Shown here piece by piece: positions 1 to 10,694 of a stretch of 64,000 bases of DNA. How positions within the stretch are numbered: position 1 is the first letter of the stretch; each line of letters starts with the position of its first letter. This DNA is from Hermatobates lingyangjiaoensis. Taxonomy: Eukaryota > Arthropoda > Insecta > Hemiptera > Hermatobatidae. Made by a program: the position numbers and the translations under genes. The DNA lies in the NCBI GenBank assembly GCA_026182355.1, contig JAPFBL010000102.1, forward strand, positions 1-64,000. The letters are read 5' to 3'. Below the pieces are notes generated by a model. The model was not told the origin of the DNA. It worked only from the letters and a program-made list of their open reading frames with translations, and ran no database searches.

Positions 1-53
1 CATTTCTTATTGTGGTTTGATCATTGATTGTTGTTCACGTGTTTATGTGAAAT

Positions 54-56
<3 letters not shown>
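1..56 (+). mobile_element. Family A hammerhead element, 3' tail only
   Basis: The window opens inside the 3' half of family A, with the TATTGTGGTTTGATCATTG segment and the terminal hairpin in which TTCAC pairs with GTGAA. It is followed at once by a (TA)n tract (about 57-96), as in the complete copies at 19.1 and 54.4 kb. The ribozyme part would lie before the window. Confidence 0.7.

Positions 57-96
<40 letters not shown>
57..96. repeat. (TA)n microsatellite
   Basis: Pure TA dinucleotide run following a family A tail. A second shorter run lies at about 170-190. Confidence 0.95.
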
Positions 97-100
<4 letters not shown>

Positions 101-189
101 ATGGAGCAAAGCTAAGAAAGTGAACTGTTGTAAAATATATGCGATAGAGATAAGATAATTTTAAATTTATATATATATATATATATATA

Positions 190-1528
190 ATAAAATAACA
201 ACATAACTTACTATTTAATTTTTAATGAATAGGCCGAATTATTTATTTCATTTAATAAGAAAACTATGTATTCTATATTAGTAAAATATATGATTGTCAG
301 TTTTTGCGCAATCAAATCAAATATATTTACATAGCCCATGTTTTTTTTTGACCTTTTGAAGAATAGTATTTAGTATGCAATGAGTGTTACGAAGGATCTT
401 GAGTCTGAAATGAAAGAAAAGATAAACTATTAAGAATAAAGAATGGAGTAGAAAGTAGAGAAGGAATTGGTAGATTGCGTGTCTCTGGCGGAGATGAGAA
501 TCCTTTCGAAATATATACTGGCTGGCTCGTATGATAAAATATTTGCGGGAGTGCTCTTTGTGTGTTGATACTGCCAAGCCTGTCACGTAAGCAACGCACT
601 TTCTTATTTATGCGGTAGACATTGTTTTTGACGCTTCTACAATACATAAGAGAGTATATCATTTCATTCGAGACTACCTATTCTAAGTGCTTTTTTTTAA
701 AACATTAGCAATATCAATTCTCTTTAATCGTATATATAAAATATATGAACACAAATTGTTATGCACTGTTATAAAAAGTCTACTTCTCTTTATAAAAAAC
801 TCTAATTTATAACAAGATAAAATTAATCTTATTTTAAAAGAACGTTCAGCTACTTAGTAGTTCTGCCAACAAGTACAACGATTCACAGAAAGTATAAGAG
901 TGAAGTCTTAATTTAACCTTAACAATTTATTAATAATTAATTTAACCTTAATTTAGTCTTAATTAATTCAACATATAGTTCATATTGTGACAATATCGTT
1001 TTTATAGGCCTACAAAACAGAGGAAATATAAGAAAAAATTCAATAAGTCGAAAATCAAACATACATAAAAGTGCAATTAGTTACAATTAAGAAATTACAA
1101 TCGAAAATTTGAAAAAATTCCATTGTTTATGGTAAATACTGCTGAAACACTGGGACAAGTATATCCTCCCTCTTTATGCCAAAACAGTTCCTAATTTCTA
1201 TTAAGTATTAACTTAATAAGAATATTGTAGGATGAAGAGTTCACGAAATTAGAATATCAGAAGAGGAGATACTCCAACAAATGGACTGCAGTAAAGTTCC
1301 ATCTTCAGTGAGTTCTATGACTGCACTATAACAAAGTTATATTTTCGTTATAATTGGCATAATTGTATCAGCCACCTTGATTAATTTAAAAAAGAAATTC
1401 ATAAATTAATTCTCCATCACTTTGCTAAAAAATTCATAGGATACTCAAATTAAAATTCTTTGATAGATCTCCTCACTAATTTTTTAATTAAAAGGTGACA
1501 TTATTATTACATATTTGGAATAATTTTT
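190..1528. other. AT-rich stretch without recognised features
   Basis: Reading frames here are short (91 residues at most) and AT-driven, with no recognisable domain. I see no repeat boundary or RNA gene. Confidence 0.6.
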
Positions 1529-1540
1529 CAGAAAAATATA

Positions 1541-1858
1541 GGTTAGGTTGCACTGGCAGTTCCACAAGGGAACACACGTAGGCCGAGCATTGGCCCTTTG
1601 TGATACCACACAATGAAGATTGATTCTACAGTGGGAGTACTAAATTTTGCCTAACTCAAATGTATTTAGACTAGGGATCTTTAACGAGTACCTGACATCG
1701 TACAGGCTCGGGACCGACGGTTTAACGTCCTTCTCTGAGGGACGACGCGCTCAGATTTATTCACCTCCCGCGTGAATAAATCGAGGGCCAGGTGAGGATT
1801 GAACCCTGGTCCTATCAGTCCAGAGGTGAGCACGTAACCACTAAGCTAGCCTGGCCCC
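1541..1858 (-). mobile_element. tRNA-derived SINE with intact target site duplication
   Basis: Read on the minus strand, the element begins with a tRNA-like head: an A-box-like TAGCTTAGTGG near 1840-1852 and a B box GGTTCAATCC at 1796-1805. A central domain follows (CGTTAAACCGTCGGTCC, then CAGGTACTCGTTAAAG) and a 3' part ending near 1541. A perfect 12-bp duplication CAGAAAAATATA lies at 1529-1540 and 1859-1870, the expected mark of LINE-driven insertion. The central domain recurs at 21.0 kb and 33.5 kb. It resembles the shared domain of cephalopod SINEs as I remember it, without a database check. Any pol III promoter activity is inferred only from the boxes. Confidence 0.88.
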
Positions 1859-1977
1859 CAGAAAAATATAACTACGTATTCAGGCTTTGCATAACAGTAG
1901 TCTTCATAATAATTTTTAATTTCAAGAAAATTAAAGGTCTAACTGGACCTTTAAGTTCTAGCTAACTCAATATAAAA

Positions 1978-2158
1978 AGAGGTATACATAAATAAAGGCA
2001 TACAGCACTCACTACTATATTTAGACTAGCGTCGTCGTCAGGCAGAGCTAGCTACTAATGTGAGCAGCCGTGGCGACTAACACGCATGGGTACTTCTACC
2101 TGATGACGACGCTGGTCGAAATATAGTAGTGGGTGTTCTATGCCTTTGTTCATGTTTT
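1978..2158. mobile_element. Family H hammerhead element, inverted dimer
   Basis: Two inverted arms, about 1981-2045 and 2085-2158, each run from a hammerhead-like core outward through CACTACTATAT / ATATAGTAGTG to a TGCCTTTRTTCATGT-type end. The right arm holds a well-paired hammerhead (2096-2129). The left arm is the decayed inverse, with the conserved GAA changed to TAA. Arms diverge by several substitutions, so the dimer is not recent. Confidence 0.75.
2096..2129 (+). ncRNA. Hammerhead ribozyme motif, well paired (family H)
   Basis: Helix I CTAC (2096-2099) pairs with GTAG (2126-2129). The box CTGATGA is at 2100-2106, one extra C at 2107, helix II GAC (2108-2110) pairs with GTC (2115-2117) around loop GCTG, then GAA (2118-2120), a minimal helix III ATAT (2121-2124) and cleavage-site base A (2125). 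All conserved core bases are present. The one-base spacer before helix II recurs in every copy in this window. Type I with a tiny helix III is the form described for Penelope-like elements. Confidence 0.72.
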
Positions 2159-2199
2159 TCTTTTTTTTTGTATTAATTTAATTTTTAATTTTGGAATAC

Positions 2200-3350
2200 T
2201 TATTTTCTTATTTTACTCCAGAAGCTATACCAACAAGAGGTATATTCAATGAAACATGTAGTATAATTCCTATGTTTAGAAAATTTCTTTAATTTATTTT
2301 TATCTGTTTCTTTCAATAAAGTTTGAGAATACATCTTCCAAACTATTTTAAGGGTCATTCTAAAGGATTTAATCTTTTGAAAAAAAAAATGCTTCATCAA
2401 TGTCATAATACTAATCTTTTTGTTTGTATTTTCTTTCTACATATTTTCAGTGTTTTATATATTTTTATTATTCCAGTCAATTTATTTATTTAAATATAAA
2501 ACAATATAATTGATTAGGATTCTTATAGGAAGTTGCTGTAACCCTTCTTTCCTCTAGTGACGGCACTAAAAATGAATGCAGTTTCGCATGTTCATTAAAA
2601 TAAACTGAAATTAGTAACATATTTAAAGATTTTGTATAAATTATAATAGCTATAATGTGTTTACTGATATAATTAAGACATAATTTATTTGTTACATTGT
2701 ATTATAATAAGATAGAAGGGTCCTTTTAAGTGATCACAATAAGATTTCCAATCTGATGAATAAAACTAAGAATTCTTACCCTATTTATTTTACAAAATAT
2801 TTTTTCTATATCCAAGTCTACGATATGGTTAATTGTATTTGATACAGGCATAATAGGAGGGACTCCTTATGTTTTGCATAAATAAAGAAGAATATCTCTA
2901 TTTCTATATTATATTAATTTATAGTTTTAACCAATGTTATATAAAAAACCTAATTTTCTGTAATATATGTGTTTTCGATTGATAAAATATGCTAATGACA
3001 TCAGTGGCCAATTTGGTATGTTTTTTTCTCTCCTCATCGGTAACCACATGGTCTCTGAAGTAATCGCTTTTGTCTGCTTTAAGCATATAAATCAGTCTTT
3101 ATGTTCTTTAGACGGCTGAAGGCACTTATTGTAGTATTTTCTTTACTCTTCACCCACTCTGCTAGGACTACTCAAGAGTTTATTGCTTCTCCTGAGCTAA
3201 TTACCACTCTTACAATAAAAATACCCTAATGACTATCTAAGGGGCAAGTGAAATCAACACAAACGCGATTTGTGATCATCAGGGTTTGCTTCATTTATTA
3301 ATATAATTACACCTAAATATGTATTTCATATTTCTATGATTGCATTATGA
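2200..3350. other. AT-rich stretch without recognised features
   Basis: I see no repeat structure, RNA gene or plausible coding segment. The 68-residue minus-strand frame at 2200-2406 is lysine-rich AT-driven sequence. Confidence 0.6.
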
Positions 3351-3353
3351 GTA

Positions 3354-3356
<3 letters not shown>

Positions 3357-3391
<35 letters not shown>
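3357..3391. repeat. (TA)n microsatellite
   Basis: Perfect TA run about 35 bp long, not obviously attached to one of the hammerhead families. Confidence 0.95.
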
Positions 3392-3395
<4 letters not shown>

Positions 3396-3514
3396 CACAC
3401 TGGAAAGAGAAAAACAAATAAAGACACACACAAAAAAGACTCACAACTATAGAAGTAGTCCCTTTGAGTAGCTGAAGCTAACTGTGTGCAAGGTCTGATT
3501 GAGTTGGACTTATA

Positions 3515-4140
3515 TTCCGACTATTATACTTTGCACATATTTCACTAATTTAAAAATTATAGTGACTATTATACTTTGCACATATTTTACTAAGTAGAAG
3601 AGCATAGTGACTATTATCCTTTGCACAAATTTCACTAATTAGAAAAGAATAGTGACCATTATACTTTGCACATATTTCACTAATTTAAAAAGCATAGTGA
3701 CTATTATGCTTTGCACATATTTCACTAATTTAAAAAGTATAGTGACTATTATACTTTGCACATATTTTACTAATTAGAAGAGCATAGTGTCTATTATCTT
3801 TTGCACAAATTTCACTAATTAGAAAAGCATAGTGACTATTATACTTTGCACATAATTCACTAATTTAAAAAGCATAGTGACTATTATACTTTGCACATAT
3901 TTCACTAATTTAAAAAGTATAGTGACTATTATACTTTGCACATTTTTACTAATTAGAAGAGCATAGTGTCTATTATCTTTTGCACATATTTCACTAATTA
4001 GAAAAGCATAGTGACTATTATACTTTGCACATAATTCACTAATTTAAAAAGTATAGTGACTATTATACTTTGCACATATTTTACTAATTAGAAGAGCATA
4101 GTGACTTTTATACTTTGCACATATTTCACTAATTTAATAA
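3515..4140. repeat. 45-bp tandem array (about 14 units)
   Basis: Units of about 45 bp share GACTATTATACTTTGCACAT followed by TTCACTAATT and an A-rich end. Three unit types alternate. They differ in the end (TTAAAAAGCATAGT, TAGAAGAGCATAGT or TAGAAAAGCATAGT) and in the TTTGCACA flank. The type order recurs through the array, which suggests expansion by multi-unit steps. No coding or RNA function is visible. Confidence 0.92.
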
Positions 4141-4144
4141 GCTC

Positions 4145-5335
4145 AAAAACTCTATTATCAAGATTGTTCTTCTTATAACAACAAGGATCCACGCATATCC
4201 TTGTAAATTTTATATTTGGTTTCTTATATAAGACCTTTGTGGTTGTATCTTTAGGTATTAGTATCGTAGTGGTTAGAAGACTATCAACACCGAATTATAA
4301 TGTCGATATCACTAAAGTCAGTCTTATGAGGTCACAAATTCAGTTGTGCAATCTATTCTTATACTAATTATTCTTGCATTAGATTATTGTAATCTATGTT
4401 ACAGTTCCTGGATTGAGACATCCCTGTATTAGTTCTCAGTTAATAAAATGTAAGTCCTGCTTTTAAAATCTCTATCAATATCTACGAAGAGTAGATTTCA
4501 ATCCAGCGTAACAATCTAATTACATAAAAGCTTTTCTATTCTGTTAACCTAATATATATGTTGTATTTATATATATAGTCTTAAGAATTAAAACCTTAAC
4601 ATATCATATTAACTCAAAAAAATACTTCTAATTTCTTGTAAAAATATTTTCTTTTTTTTTTCTTGATACTTCGACTACAATTTCATGTATTTAGAAGTAA
4701 TTTTGATTTCAGGGTTACTCCTATAGCTTTTTGATTATGTGGCAGAAATCGGGTGGACACCCATTGGTGGCACTCCGTAACTATGTTTAAGCTTTATGAC
4801 GACAGAAAGTCATGTGGACATTGTCGTTATAGTCGTCTTTGGGGGTTTGTGAGGATTACTAGTTGAAAAAAATTTTGAGCAAGTGGGTTTGGATGAGTTG
4901 AGAGTTTACTGTGGAAAAAATATTTAAACATAAATTTTATTTTCACCAGATTCTGATAAAGAAAAAGATAAATCAATGAGAATAAATTGAACATTAACAA
5001 CGGAAACATTTTACATAATATTCTAATATATACTTTCTATGCAATTCTGAATATCTCAGTGTTGTTTTATTTTTTATCTACTGCTTTCTCAGTATCATTG
5101 CAATCAAAAACGTTTAATGATCTAGGAGTATAAATATCTGTTTAGGAGAAATAAACCTGTCTATCATCATATTTTGGTCAAAAATTTGATGCAATATTGC
5201 TAAAATACAATAGAGAATATTAGCATTATGGTGCACAAATTTTTGGTAAAGATGAACATAATTCATCATACAGTGTGCCTGTAGCGTGTCAACAAAAAAT
5301 TTGGAACACACCTGCGCGTGCATACACACACACAC
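4145..5335. other. AT-rich stretch without recognised features
   Basis: Only short AT-driven frames. A small CA-rich run lies near 5325-5340. Confidence 0.55.
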
Positions 5336-5340
5336 ATACA

Positions 5341-5385
5341 TAAAAAGATTTCACATAAACACGTGAAATAACAATCAGTGATCAC
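5341..5385 (-). mobile_element. Family A 3' tail fragment
   Basis: Contains the inverse of the terminal hairpin (GATTTCACATAAACACGTG) and part of the ATCAATGATCA segment, joined to CA-rich microsatellite DNA. The ribozyme part is absent. Confidence 0.65.
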
Positions 5386-5927
5386 ACACACACATACATG
5401 CATATGCGGAGATTATAAAAAAAAAACATAAAAACTGGACTTGGGGACCTCAGATTATAAGCATGCATTAAATTTTGAACTAGAACTTTGTCATTATTTT
5501 TACCTTTACTTATAATCATGTAAATTTGTTTATTAGAGATAAAAGACATCCTATTCATTATTGCAAAACTCAGTTTCAGAAAGTTTTACAATTTCACTAA
5601 TAAAATAGTGTAAATTGTACTAGTCTCAGACGATTTCAAGGTTTCCCAGTCAACCGCGATTGACGACTTCGCCCCCCCATATATTATACGCTATTGATTG
5701 ATTTACCGACATGACGTGACAAATGTGGGAAAATCATATGTCATCCTGACATATTGTGTAAAGCATTTCCGACCAATATGCTTTTAAAAAAAAATTTGTC
5801 AATTTAAAAGAAAAATGAATTTCGTTCTAACCTATGTTACATGGATAAATGTCTTATATAAATAAGTCCAAACGGCAAATCACTAAAATATCCAAAGGTT
5901 GCTGCCAACCTACACTTATATATATAT

Positions 5928-6003
5928 GTCAGTTCAAAAATGAATAAAAGCAACACACAGAGAAAGAGACACACTTACAAAATTGAGTGGAATTTTGAGT
6001 GGA
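5928..6003 (-). mobile_element. Family C fragment
   Basis: Matches the outer end of the family C inverted dimer at 25.7-26.0 kb (GTCAGTTCA, then GCAACACACAGAGAAAGAG, then CACTTACAAA). It breaks before the hammerhead core and runs into (TA)n at about 6005-6024. Confidence 0.65.
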
Positions 6004-6024
6004 TATATATATATATATATATAT

Positions 6025-6285
6025 CAGATTTAATAATATATCGACTGTTAGATAGAATAGGTGTGTTCTCTAATCGGGGTTCGGTCAATTTTTTGTCGAA
6101 GGTTTTGTCCGGTTAACATTGTTGTTCCTTTAAATAATGTAAATTTCATTTTCTTAGTTAAAAAATTCTTACTTCTGCCTATGAAAAAGGTTTTAAATAA
6201 AACCGAAACGTTGGCAACTAGAGTTTGATTTTTTTATCCTGGAAAATTGACCGAACCCCGATTAGAGAACACACCTATATATATA
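6025..6285. mobile_element. Family D element, inverted arrangement
   Basis: Outer arms share AGGTGTGTTCTCTAATCGGG and its inverse, pointing away from each other, with (TA)n outside. The right arm contains GGTTTT and AAAACC flanking an AAATA loop, followed by GAAACGTTGGC (about 6189-6214). This resembles the helix II-GAAAC half of a hammerhead, but the upstream box reads CTATGAA instead of CTGANGA. Better copies lie at 15.75 and 61.6 kb. Confidence 0.65.
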
Positions 6286-6734
6286 TATAAGCTAATCAGG
6301 ACTAATATTGCTTAATGACTTCACTAACTGTAGAACCCTTAAGTCAACTGATGTTGTATATCAAAAAGATATTTTATATACAACTGTTAATTAAAAAAAT
6401 CACAATACTGATTAAATGGTGTTAAAAAGTTTGTGGCTCACTGAGATCAGAAAACTAAATCATATCAAAACAACATTAATAATTTATCTCAATGGCTAAT
6501 ACTTTTGATGTTTGATTATAAGAGTGAGAAACATAAATAATGATAGAATAAAACTGAACTACATATGGTATGATATATGACATGTATTTGTTCAATATAT
6601 TATAAATGAAATTTGGCAAGAAGCCACTCTCAGTTGACTTTTTTAGGCAATATTCCAGAGAAGACTTCACCGCAAGTATCTTAATTTAAAGTAATAACCA
6701 GTTTGAATAACGCTTCAATTATATATATATATAT

Positions 6735-6915
6735 ACCATGATAAACGAAAAACGGTCCGGCAGGACAAATAACAATTAAAATATCCAGTGACATATAAAT
6801 AGAAACACAACAAAGACTCACTTTTCAATATTTCGACCGTAATGGCGGTCGAAATATTGAAAAGTGAGTCTTTGTTGGGTTTCTGTTTATGTGTCACTGC
6901 TTATTTTAATTGTTA
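6735..6915. mobile_element. Family B element, collapsed inverted dimer
   Basis: Left arm starts TACCATGATAAACG after (TA)n. Both arms carry GACTCACTTTTCAATATTTC and its inverse, and meet at about 6838-6850, inside what is the hammerhead helix II in family B copies (GACC/GGTC). The CTGAGGA box is therefore missing from both arms. The right arm ends in TTATTTTAATTG and (TA)n. Confidence 0.75.
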
Positions 6916-6938
6916 TATATATATATATATATATATAT

Positions 6939-7129
6939 GGATTAATTTACCACAATGAAAAACAATTTTTTGAAACAATGCTCTAAGGCCTTTCGTTAAC
7001 ACATCGTCAGAGAGCAAGTGAATTAAAAAAACCATAAATACTTGTTTAACTTGGCTGATTGAAATTTCCAGAATTGATGGCAACCCTGAATGTGTTTAAT
7101 GGTGAAGTCTTCATCTGTTTAATTATCAA

Positions 7130-7132
<3 letters not shown>
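6939..7132 (-). mobile_element. Family E hammerhead element
   Basis: Lies between (TA)n tracts. In minus-strand order it contains a hammerhead motif (6980-7015) followed by the short ATTGTGGT-type tail seen in the other E copies. The same layout is found at 18.7, 16.15 and 47.35 kb. Confidence 0.7.
6980..7015 (-). ncRNA. Hammerhead ribozyme motif, well paired (family E)
   Basis: On the minus strand, helix I GCTCT (7015-7011) pairs perfectly with AGAGC (6984-6980). Box CTGACGA is 7010-7004, then spacer T, helix II GT/AC around GTTA, GAA, the short palindromic helix III AGGCCT, and cleavage-site base T (6985). Helix II is only 2 bp, the weak point of the fold. The same architecture recurs at 18731-18766 with a different helix II loop. 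Confidence 0.7.

Positions 7133-7166
<34 letters not shown>
7133..7166. repeat. (TA)n microsatellite
   Basis: Separates the family E element from the palindrome that starts at 7180. Confidence 0.95.
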
Positions 7167-7174
<8 letters not shown>

Positions 7175-7179
7175 ATATT

Positions 7180-7335
7180 AAACACTTTTTGAACCCTTGT
7201 TTTAATTTCTTTTATCATTAACATTTCTAATTTTCTAATCCGTGTTAGAACACTGATTCTGTGTTCTAACACTGATTAGAAAATTATAAAAGTAAATGAT
7301 AAAAGAGACTAAAACAAGGGTTCAAAAAGTGTTTG
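7180..7335. repeat. 156-bp near-perfect palindrome beside (TA)n
   Basis: Arms 7180-7254 and 7261-7335 are inverse copies, with AACACTTTTTGAACCC at the left outer end and GTTCAAAAAGTGTT at the right. A 6-base turn lies in between. It follows a (TA)n tract like the hammerhead elements, but I see no CTGANGA box. Probably a related short element or a MITE. Confidence 0.8.
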
Positions 7336-7962
7336 CATACAGCATATTTTTAAGCCACATCTCTTGTGATGCTATAAAATTAAAATTTATTAGTAGTTAT
7401 GGTCATACTATAATATTTCATATGCTTCAAGTATTAGGTAAATAAGAATCATCTTAAGTACATTAGTAACCTCCACAGAATCCGTTGCAACACTATGCGT
7501 TAGCAAAATAGGGAAAATCGTTCAAGGCATTAATCTGGACATATTAAAAAGAACCTTTGATAACAATACTTTGCTATCTTTTGAATTAATAACAATATAT
7601 AGATTTCTTGATCTAAAAACTTCTGAATGGATTAATGGAACGCTAATGCAAAAAGTAAGTAGTGTAATTAGAATCTTTAGAAAGAGATTTGAGGTGATTG
7701 ATTATGAATGATAACCTAGATCAAAAGCTCCTTGATTTCAAGCAGAAGGCTCCAACCTTCTATACTGTTGAAACAAATATTAATAATGAAAACAGTCAAA
7801 ATGAGTAACTCTTCATAGAGCTGCTTGGAAACAACGGAATAGAGAGTAATGAAAGAAATCATCTTTTGGAACAGATTGCTGAAATTAAAAAATGGATGAT
7901 TAATATTGCAGATAAAAGGTGGGTACAGCAACCGTATCTCTTTTAGTTTATAATATTTACAG

Positions 7963-8130
7963 TGTAGACAAACATACTTACAAACTCAAATTATCGGGCA
8001 CGTTGTAGATGCAATTTATAGGGTTAATTGCCGTTGCTTCTACTACGTTCTTGGTCTCCTTTTCTGTTTTCACTTGAAGATGGATTGCCCGAAAATTTGA
8101 GTTTGTAAGCGTATTTCTTTACTTCGTATG
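7963..8130. mobile_element. Family C hammerhead element, diverged inverted dimer
   Basis: Left arm TACTTACAAACTCAAATT and right arm AATTTGAGTTTGTAAG are inverse copies. A hammerhead-like core before the right arm has a TTGAAGA box (first C lost), a 2-bp helix II and GAA followed by AATTTGAG. The left arm has lost the box. Overlying minus-strand frames are chance. Confidence 0.6.
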
Positions 8131-8224
8131 TTAAATGTTTACTTCGTTTGTTAAAATATGTAGAATATTTCACTAAAATATTAGTTTTTTTCTTGACTAC
8201 TGCTTTTGCAACATGCAATTAATA

Positions 8225-8915
8225 TTAAAAGAATAACGCAGAATCCGTTTGAAGATTGTAAAACATACGTTTGATCACATTAAATCTGAAAGCAAGACCA
8301 TCGCCTTCTAAAAAAGAAAATACTTTTGGCATGCAATAGCTGTAACTAATAATTCTGAGACATATTCTTTAATGCTGCACAAAGGAGTTAGAATCCAAAG
8401 CTGATATTAAAAAAAAAGGAGCTAAAGAAAGCCCTTACATATGTTAGCACTGCGCACGAGTTCCATGATTCACAGTTCTTATTAGTCCCTGTTTGAAAAC
8501 ACTTGACTGATTTTCTATATCAAAGATATAAAATTTTTTATAGCTGACAGAAGGTTTATAGCTGCAATAAATGCTACACTGACAGATCTTAAGGAATTTT
8601 CGACTGTATGAAACTTAGAAGAAAGAAGTCCGGATACCATCCTCCGGAAGCCAACCTCCTATAAGTGCACCTAAGGACCCGAAAAAGTCTTTAGTACAGA
8701 AGGGGAAAAGTACAATAGTTTTTAAGATGCAGTTCTAAAGTCACCCAAAATAGTGGCAATAATAATAAAAGATAAAATGAAATCATTAATTTGATTAGCT
8801 ATAATATTGATAATTCTATACCAGTAGGTTTAATATAAGTTCATCAGGATGCTTACATTAAACTAAACCAGGAACTCAATTTTTTGATAATGATTCAGAT
8901 ATTATGTTAACTTAT
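8225..8915. other. AT-rich stretch; short LINE-like patch at 8635-8690
   Basis: Mostly featureless. Near 8640-8690 CCTCCGGAAGC and GTGCACCTAAGGACCCGAA match the minus strand of the LINE-like block at 27.74-27.82 kb, so a small LINE fragment is likely. Confidence 0.45.
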
Positions 8916-8934
8916 AGAAAAATCTGAAGTGGCC

Positions 8935-9461
8935 TACACTCAACTTTCCTATAAGTAAATTTAATATCAATCCCCTTGGGTATATAAGATATAATGTTTC
9001 ATTTAAGCATAATGCAAACATCTAAATGGGAGATGTTTATTAGTCTTTCATTCCTGAGGTAGTCAGATAGTAATGATTGATCGACTTATCAAAATATAAG
9101 CTTATTTTTGTATATCACACCACTGATGCAAATAATCTCATTAGTATAACTACAGTAGTAATAATATTTTTGAAAAGCCAAAGTAAAAAAATTATTGCTA
9201 GGAAATATTCTCCTGCAAGAGAACATGGCTTTTGTTCAAGTAGCCAGTGGATTTCTTACATCGTTTACTTAACCTCCTTCTACATTGAATATTGAAGCCA
9301 AATTTTTAAATTTAAAACAGGAAAATACTCTTATTTTCTCTGACAAACGTCATAAACATCTAAGAAAAAATGTCGTTTTAAGATAATTTATAATTACATT
9401 TATTAATCTTCAAACGAAAGATTTCAATTTTGAATTATCTTTTACGATTTTGGTCTTTTAT
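8935..9461. repeat. Segmental duplication, copy 1 left part
   Basis: Similar along its length, in the same orientation, to about 12695-13252. Shared landmarks are GTGGCCTACACTC, CATTTAAGCATAA, CATCTAAATGGGA, TCATTCCTGAGGTAGT and GGTCTTTTATA. Divergence is substantial, with small indels. The start follows an A-rich run in both copies, which hints at a retroelement boundary. The 72-residue frame at 9077-9295 is not conserved in copy 2. Confidence 0.75.
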
Positions 9462-9464
9462 ACC

Positions 9465-9570
9465 CGCGCGTCTTATCCTCAGTTAAACTTGCCCTAGGAG
9501 ATTTGATCATCTGCTCTTCATTCCTGGAGGAGGTTGATTTCTGATCGGCTTTTGGAGACTTCCCACTCAT
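9465..9570 (-). pseudogene. Short frame MSGKSP..., left arm copy
   Basis: Open from an ATG at 9570 on the minus strand to the arm boundary. It is rich in Lys, Ser and Arg and matches the right-arm frame almost residue for residue. I do not recognise the protein. A basic, low-complexity start like this is common in gag-like or DNA-transposon accessory proteins, but that is a guess. Confidence 0.35.
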
Positions 9571-9817
9571 CTCGCCGGATTCTCCTTGTTCTCTTGGTTA
9601 AAATTTCGTTTTCCCTGTGCCTGTAGCTCCAACAGGAGCCGAGAAAAACGCGTTTAAAGTGGGGGCAAAGTACAATCCAGAAATTTTCTGGATTAGGGGA
9701 TTGGCCCAGAGGACCGGAGATGATGGGAAACTGTCAGGGGGAGTAAGAAAATAAAAATAAAAAAAGGAGGGGGGAGTAAAATCGAAACAACGCAAAAAAC
9801 GCTGAAAAATTCGATGA

Positions 9818-10045
9818 GTGAAGGTTAAGAACTTCTCACTATTGCTCCAAAAAATAAAAAACTTAGAAGAAGACGCACTAAAAGAGTGCTCACGTGCAAT
9901 GCGCTCCCTCTCGACGAAAAATGAGAAAACATTTCCCACGGGGGATGTTCTGAATACCACCAACGATCCAGGAGTCGCCGAATCCCGGATCAGTTCCGCG
10001 ACAGGTACCATCCAAGGTAGCATGCACAGGTACATCCACAGGTAG
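9818..10045 (+). CDS. Hypothetical 75-residue frame, left arm copy
   Basis: Reads MKVKNFSLLLQKIKNL and continues for 75 codons towards the palindrome axis, ending in the 12-bp repeats. The same frame is kept in the right arm (10195-10422, minus strand) with a few substitutions. Mixed amino-acid composition is unlike the AT-driven frames elsewhere. Longer overlapping frames run the opposite way (9598-10122 minus, 10205-10747 plus), so the coding strand is uncertain. No family recognised. Confidence 0.25.
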   Translation: MKVKNFSLLLQKIKNLEEDALKECSRAMRSLSTKNEKTFPTGDVLNTTNDPGVAESRISSATGTIQGSMHRYIHR

Positions 10046-10215
10046 CATCCACAGGTACATCCACAGGTACATCCACAGGTATATCCACAGGTATCATCCA
10101 CAGGTAGCATCCACAGGTACATCCACAGGTAGCATCCACAGGTATGTACCTATGGATGTACCTGTGGATGTACCTGTGGATTTACCTGTGGATGCTACCT
10201 GTGGATGTACCTGTG
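10011..10215. repeat. 12-bp tandem repeat, itself inverted
   Basis: Repeats of CAGGTACATCCA, with a 13-bp variant CAGGTAGCATCCA, run up to the axis at about 10145 and continue as the inverse. The left side has more units than the right, so unit number changed after the inversion formed. Confidence 0.92.
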
Positions 10216-10422
10216 CATGCTACCTTGGATGGTACCTGTTGCGGAACAAATCCGGGATTCGGCGACTCCTGGATCGTTGGTGGTATTCAGAACATCCCCC
10301 GTGGGAAATGTTTTCTCATTTTTCGTCGAGGAAGAGCGCATTGCGCGTGAGCACTCTTTTAGTGCGTCTTCATCTAAGTTTTTTATTTTTTGGAGCAATA
10401 GTGAGAAGTTCTTAACCTTCAC
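10195..10422 (-). CDS. Hypothetical 75-residue frame, right arm copy
   Basis: Inverse-arm counterpart of 9818-10045, of equal length, with substitutions such as Glu to Asp and Leu to Ser. Persistence in both arms may only reflect recent common origin. No known domain. Confidence 0.25.
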   Translation of the reverse strand: MKVKNFSLLLQKIKNLDEDALKECSRAMRSSSTKNEKTFPTGDVLNTTNDPGVAESRICSATGTIQGSMHRYIHR

Positions 10423-10694
10423 TCATCGAATTTTTCAGCGTTTTTTGCGTTTTTTCGATTTTACTCCCCCCCCCTCCTTTTTTTTCATATACCTGGCCCC
10501 TACCCATTTTTATTTTCTTACCCCCCCTGACAGTTTCCCATCATCTCCGGTCCTCTGGGCCAATCCCCTAATCCAGAAAATTTCTGGATTGTACTTTGCC
10601 CCCACTTTTAAACGCGTTTTTCTCGGCTCCTGTTGGAGCTACAGGCACAGGGAAAACGAAATTTTAACCAGGAGAACAAGGAGCATCCGGCAAG

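Noticed and set aside
1796..1858. Free-standing tRNA gene
   Set aside because: A and B boxes are present, but the sequence is the head of a SINE with target duplication and does not fold as a complete tRNA.
3515..4140. CRISPR array
   Set aside because: Contiguous 45-bp tandem units without unique spacers, in eukaryotic DNA.
9598..10122. 174-residue minus-strand frame and its 180-residue mirror at 10205-10747
   Set aside because: They read through the 12-bp repeat as Cys-Gly-Cys-Thr-type repeats and overlap better-composed frames on the opposite strand. No domain.
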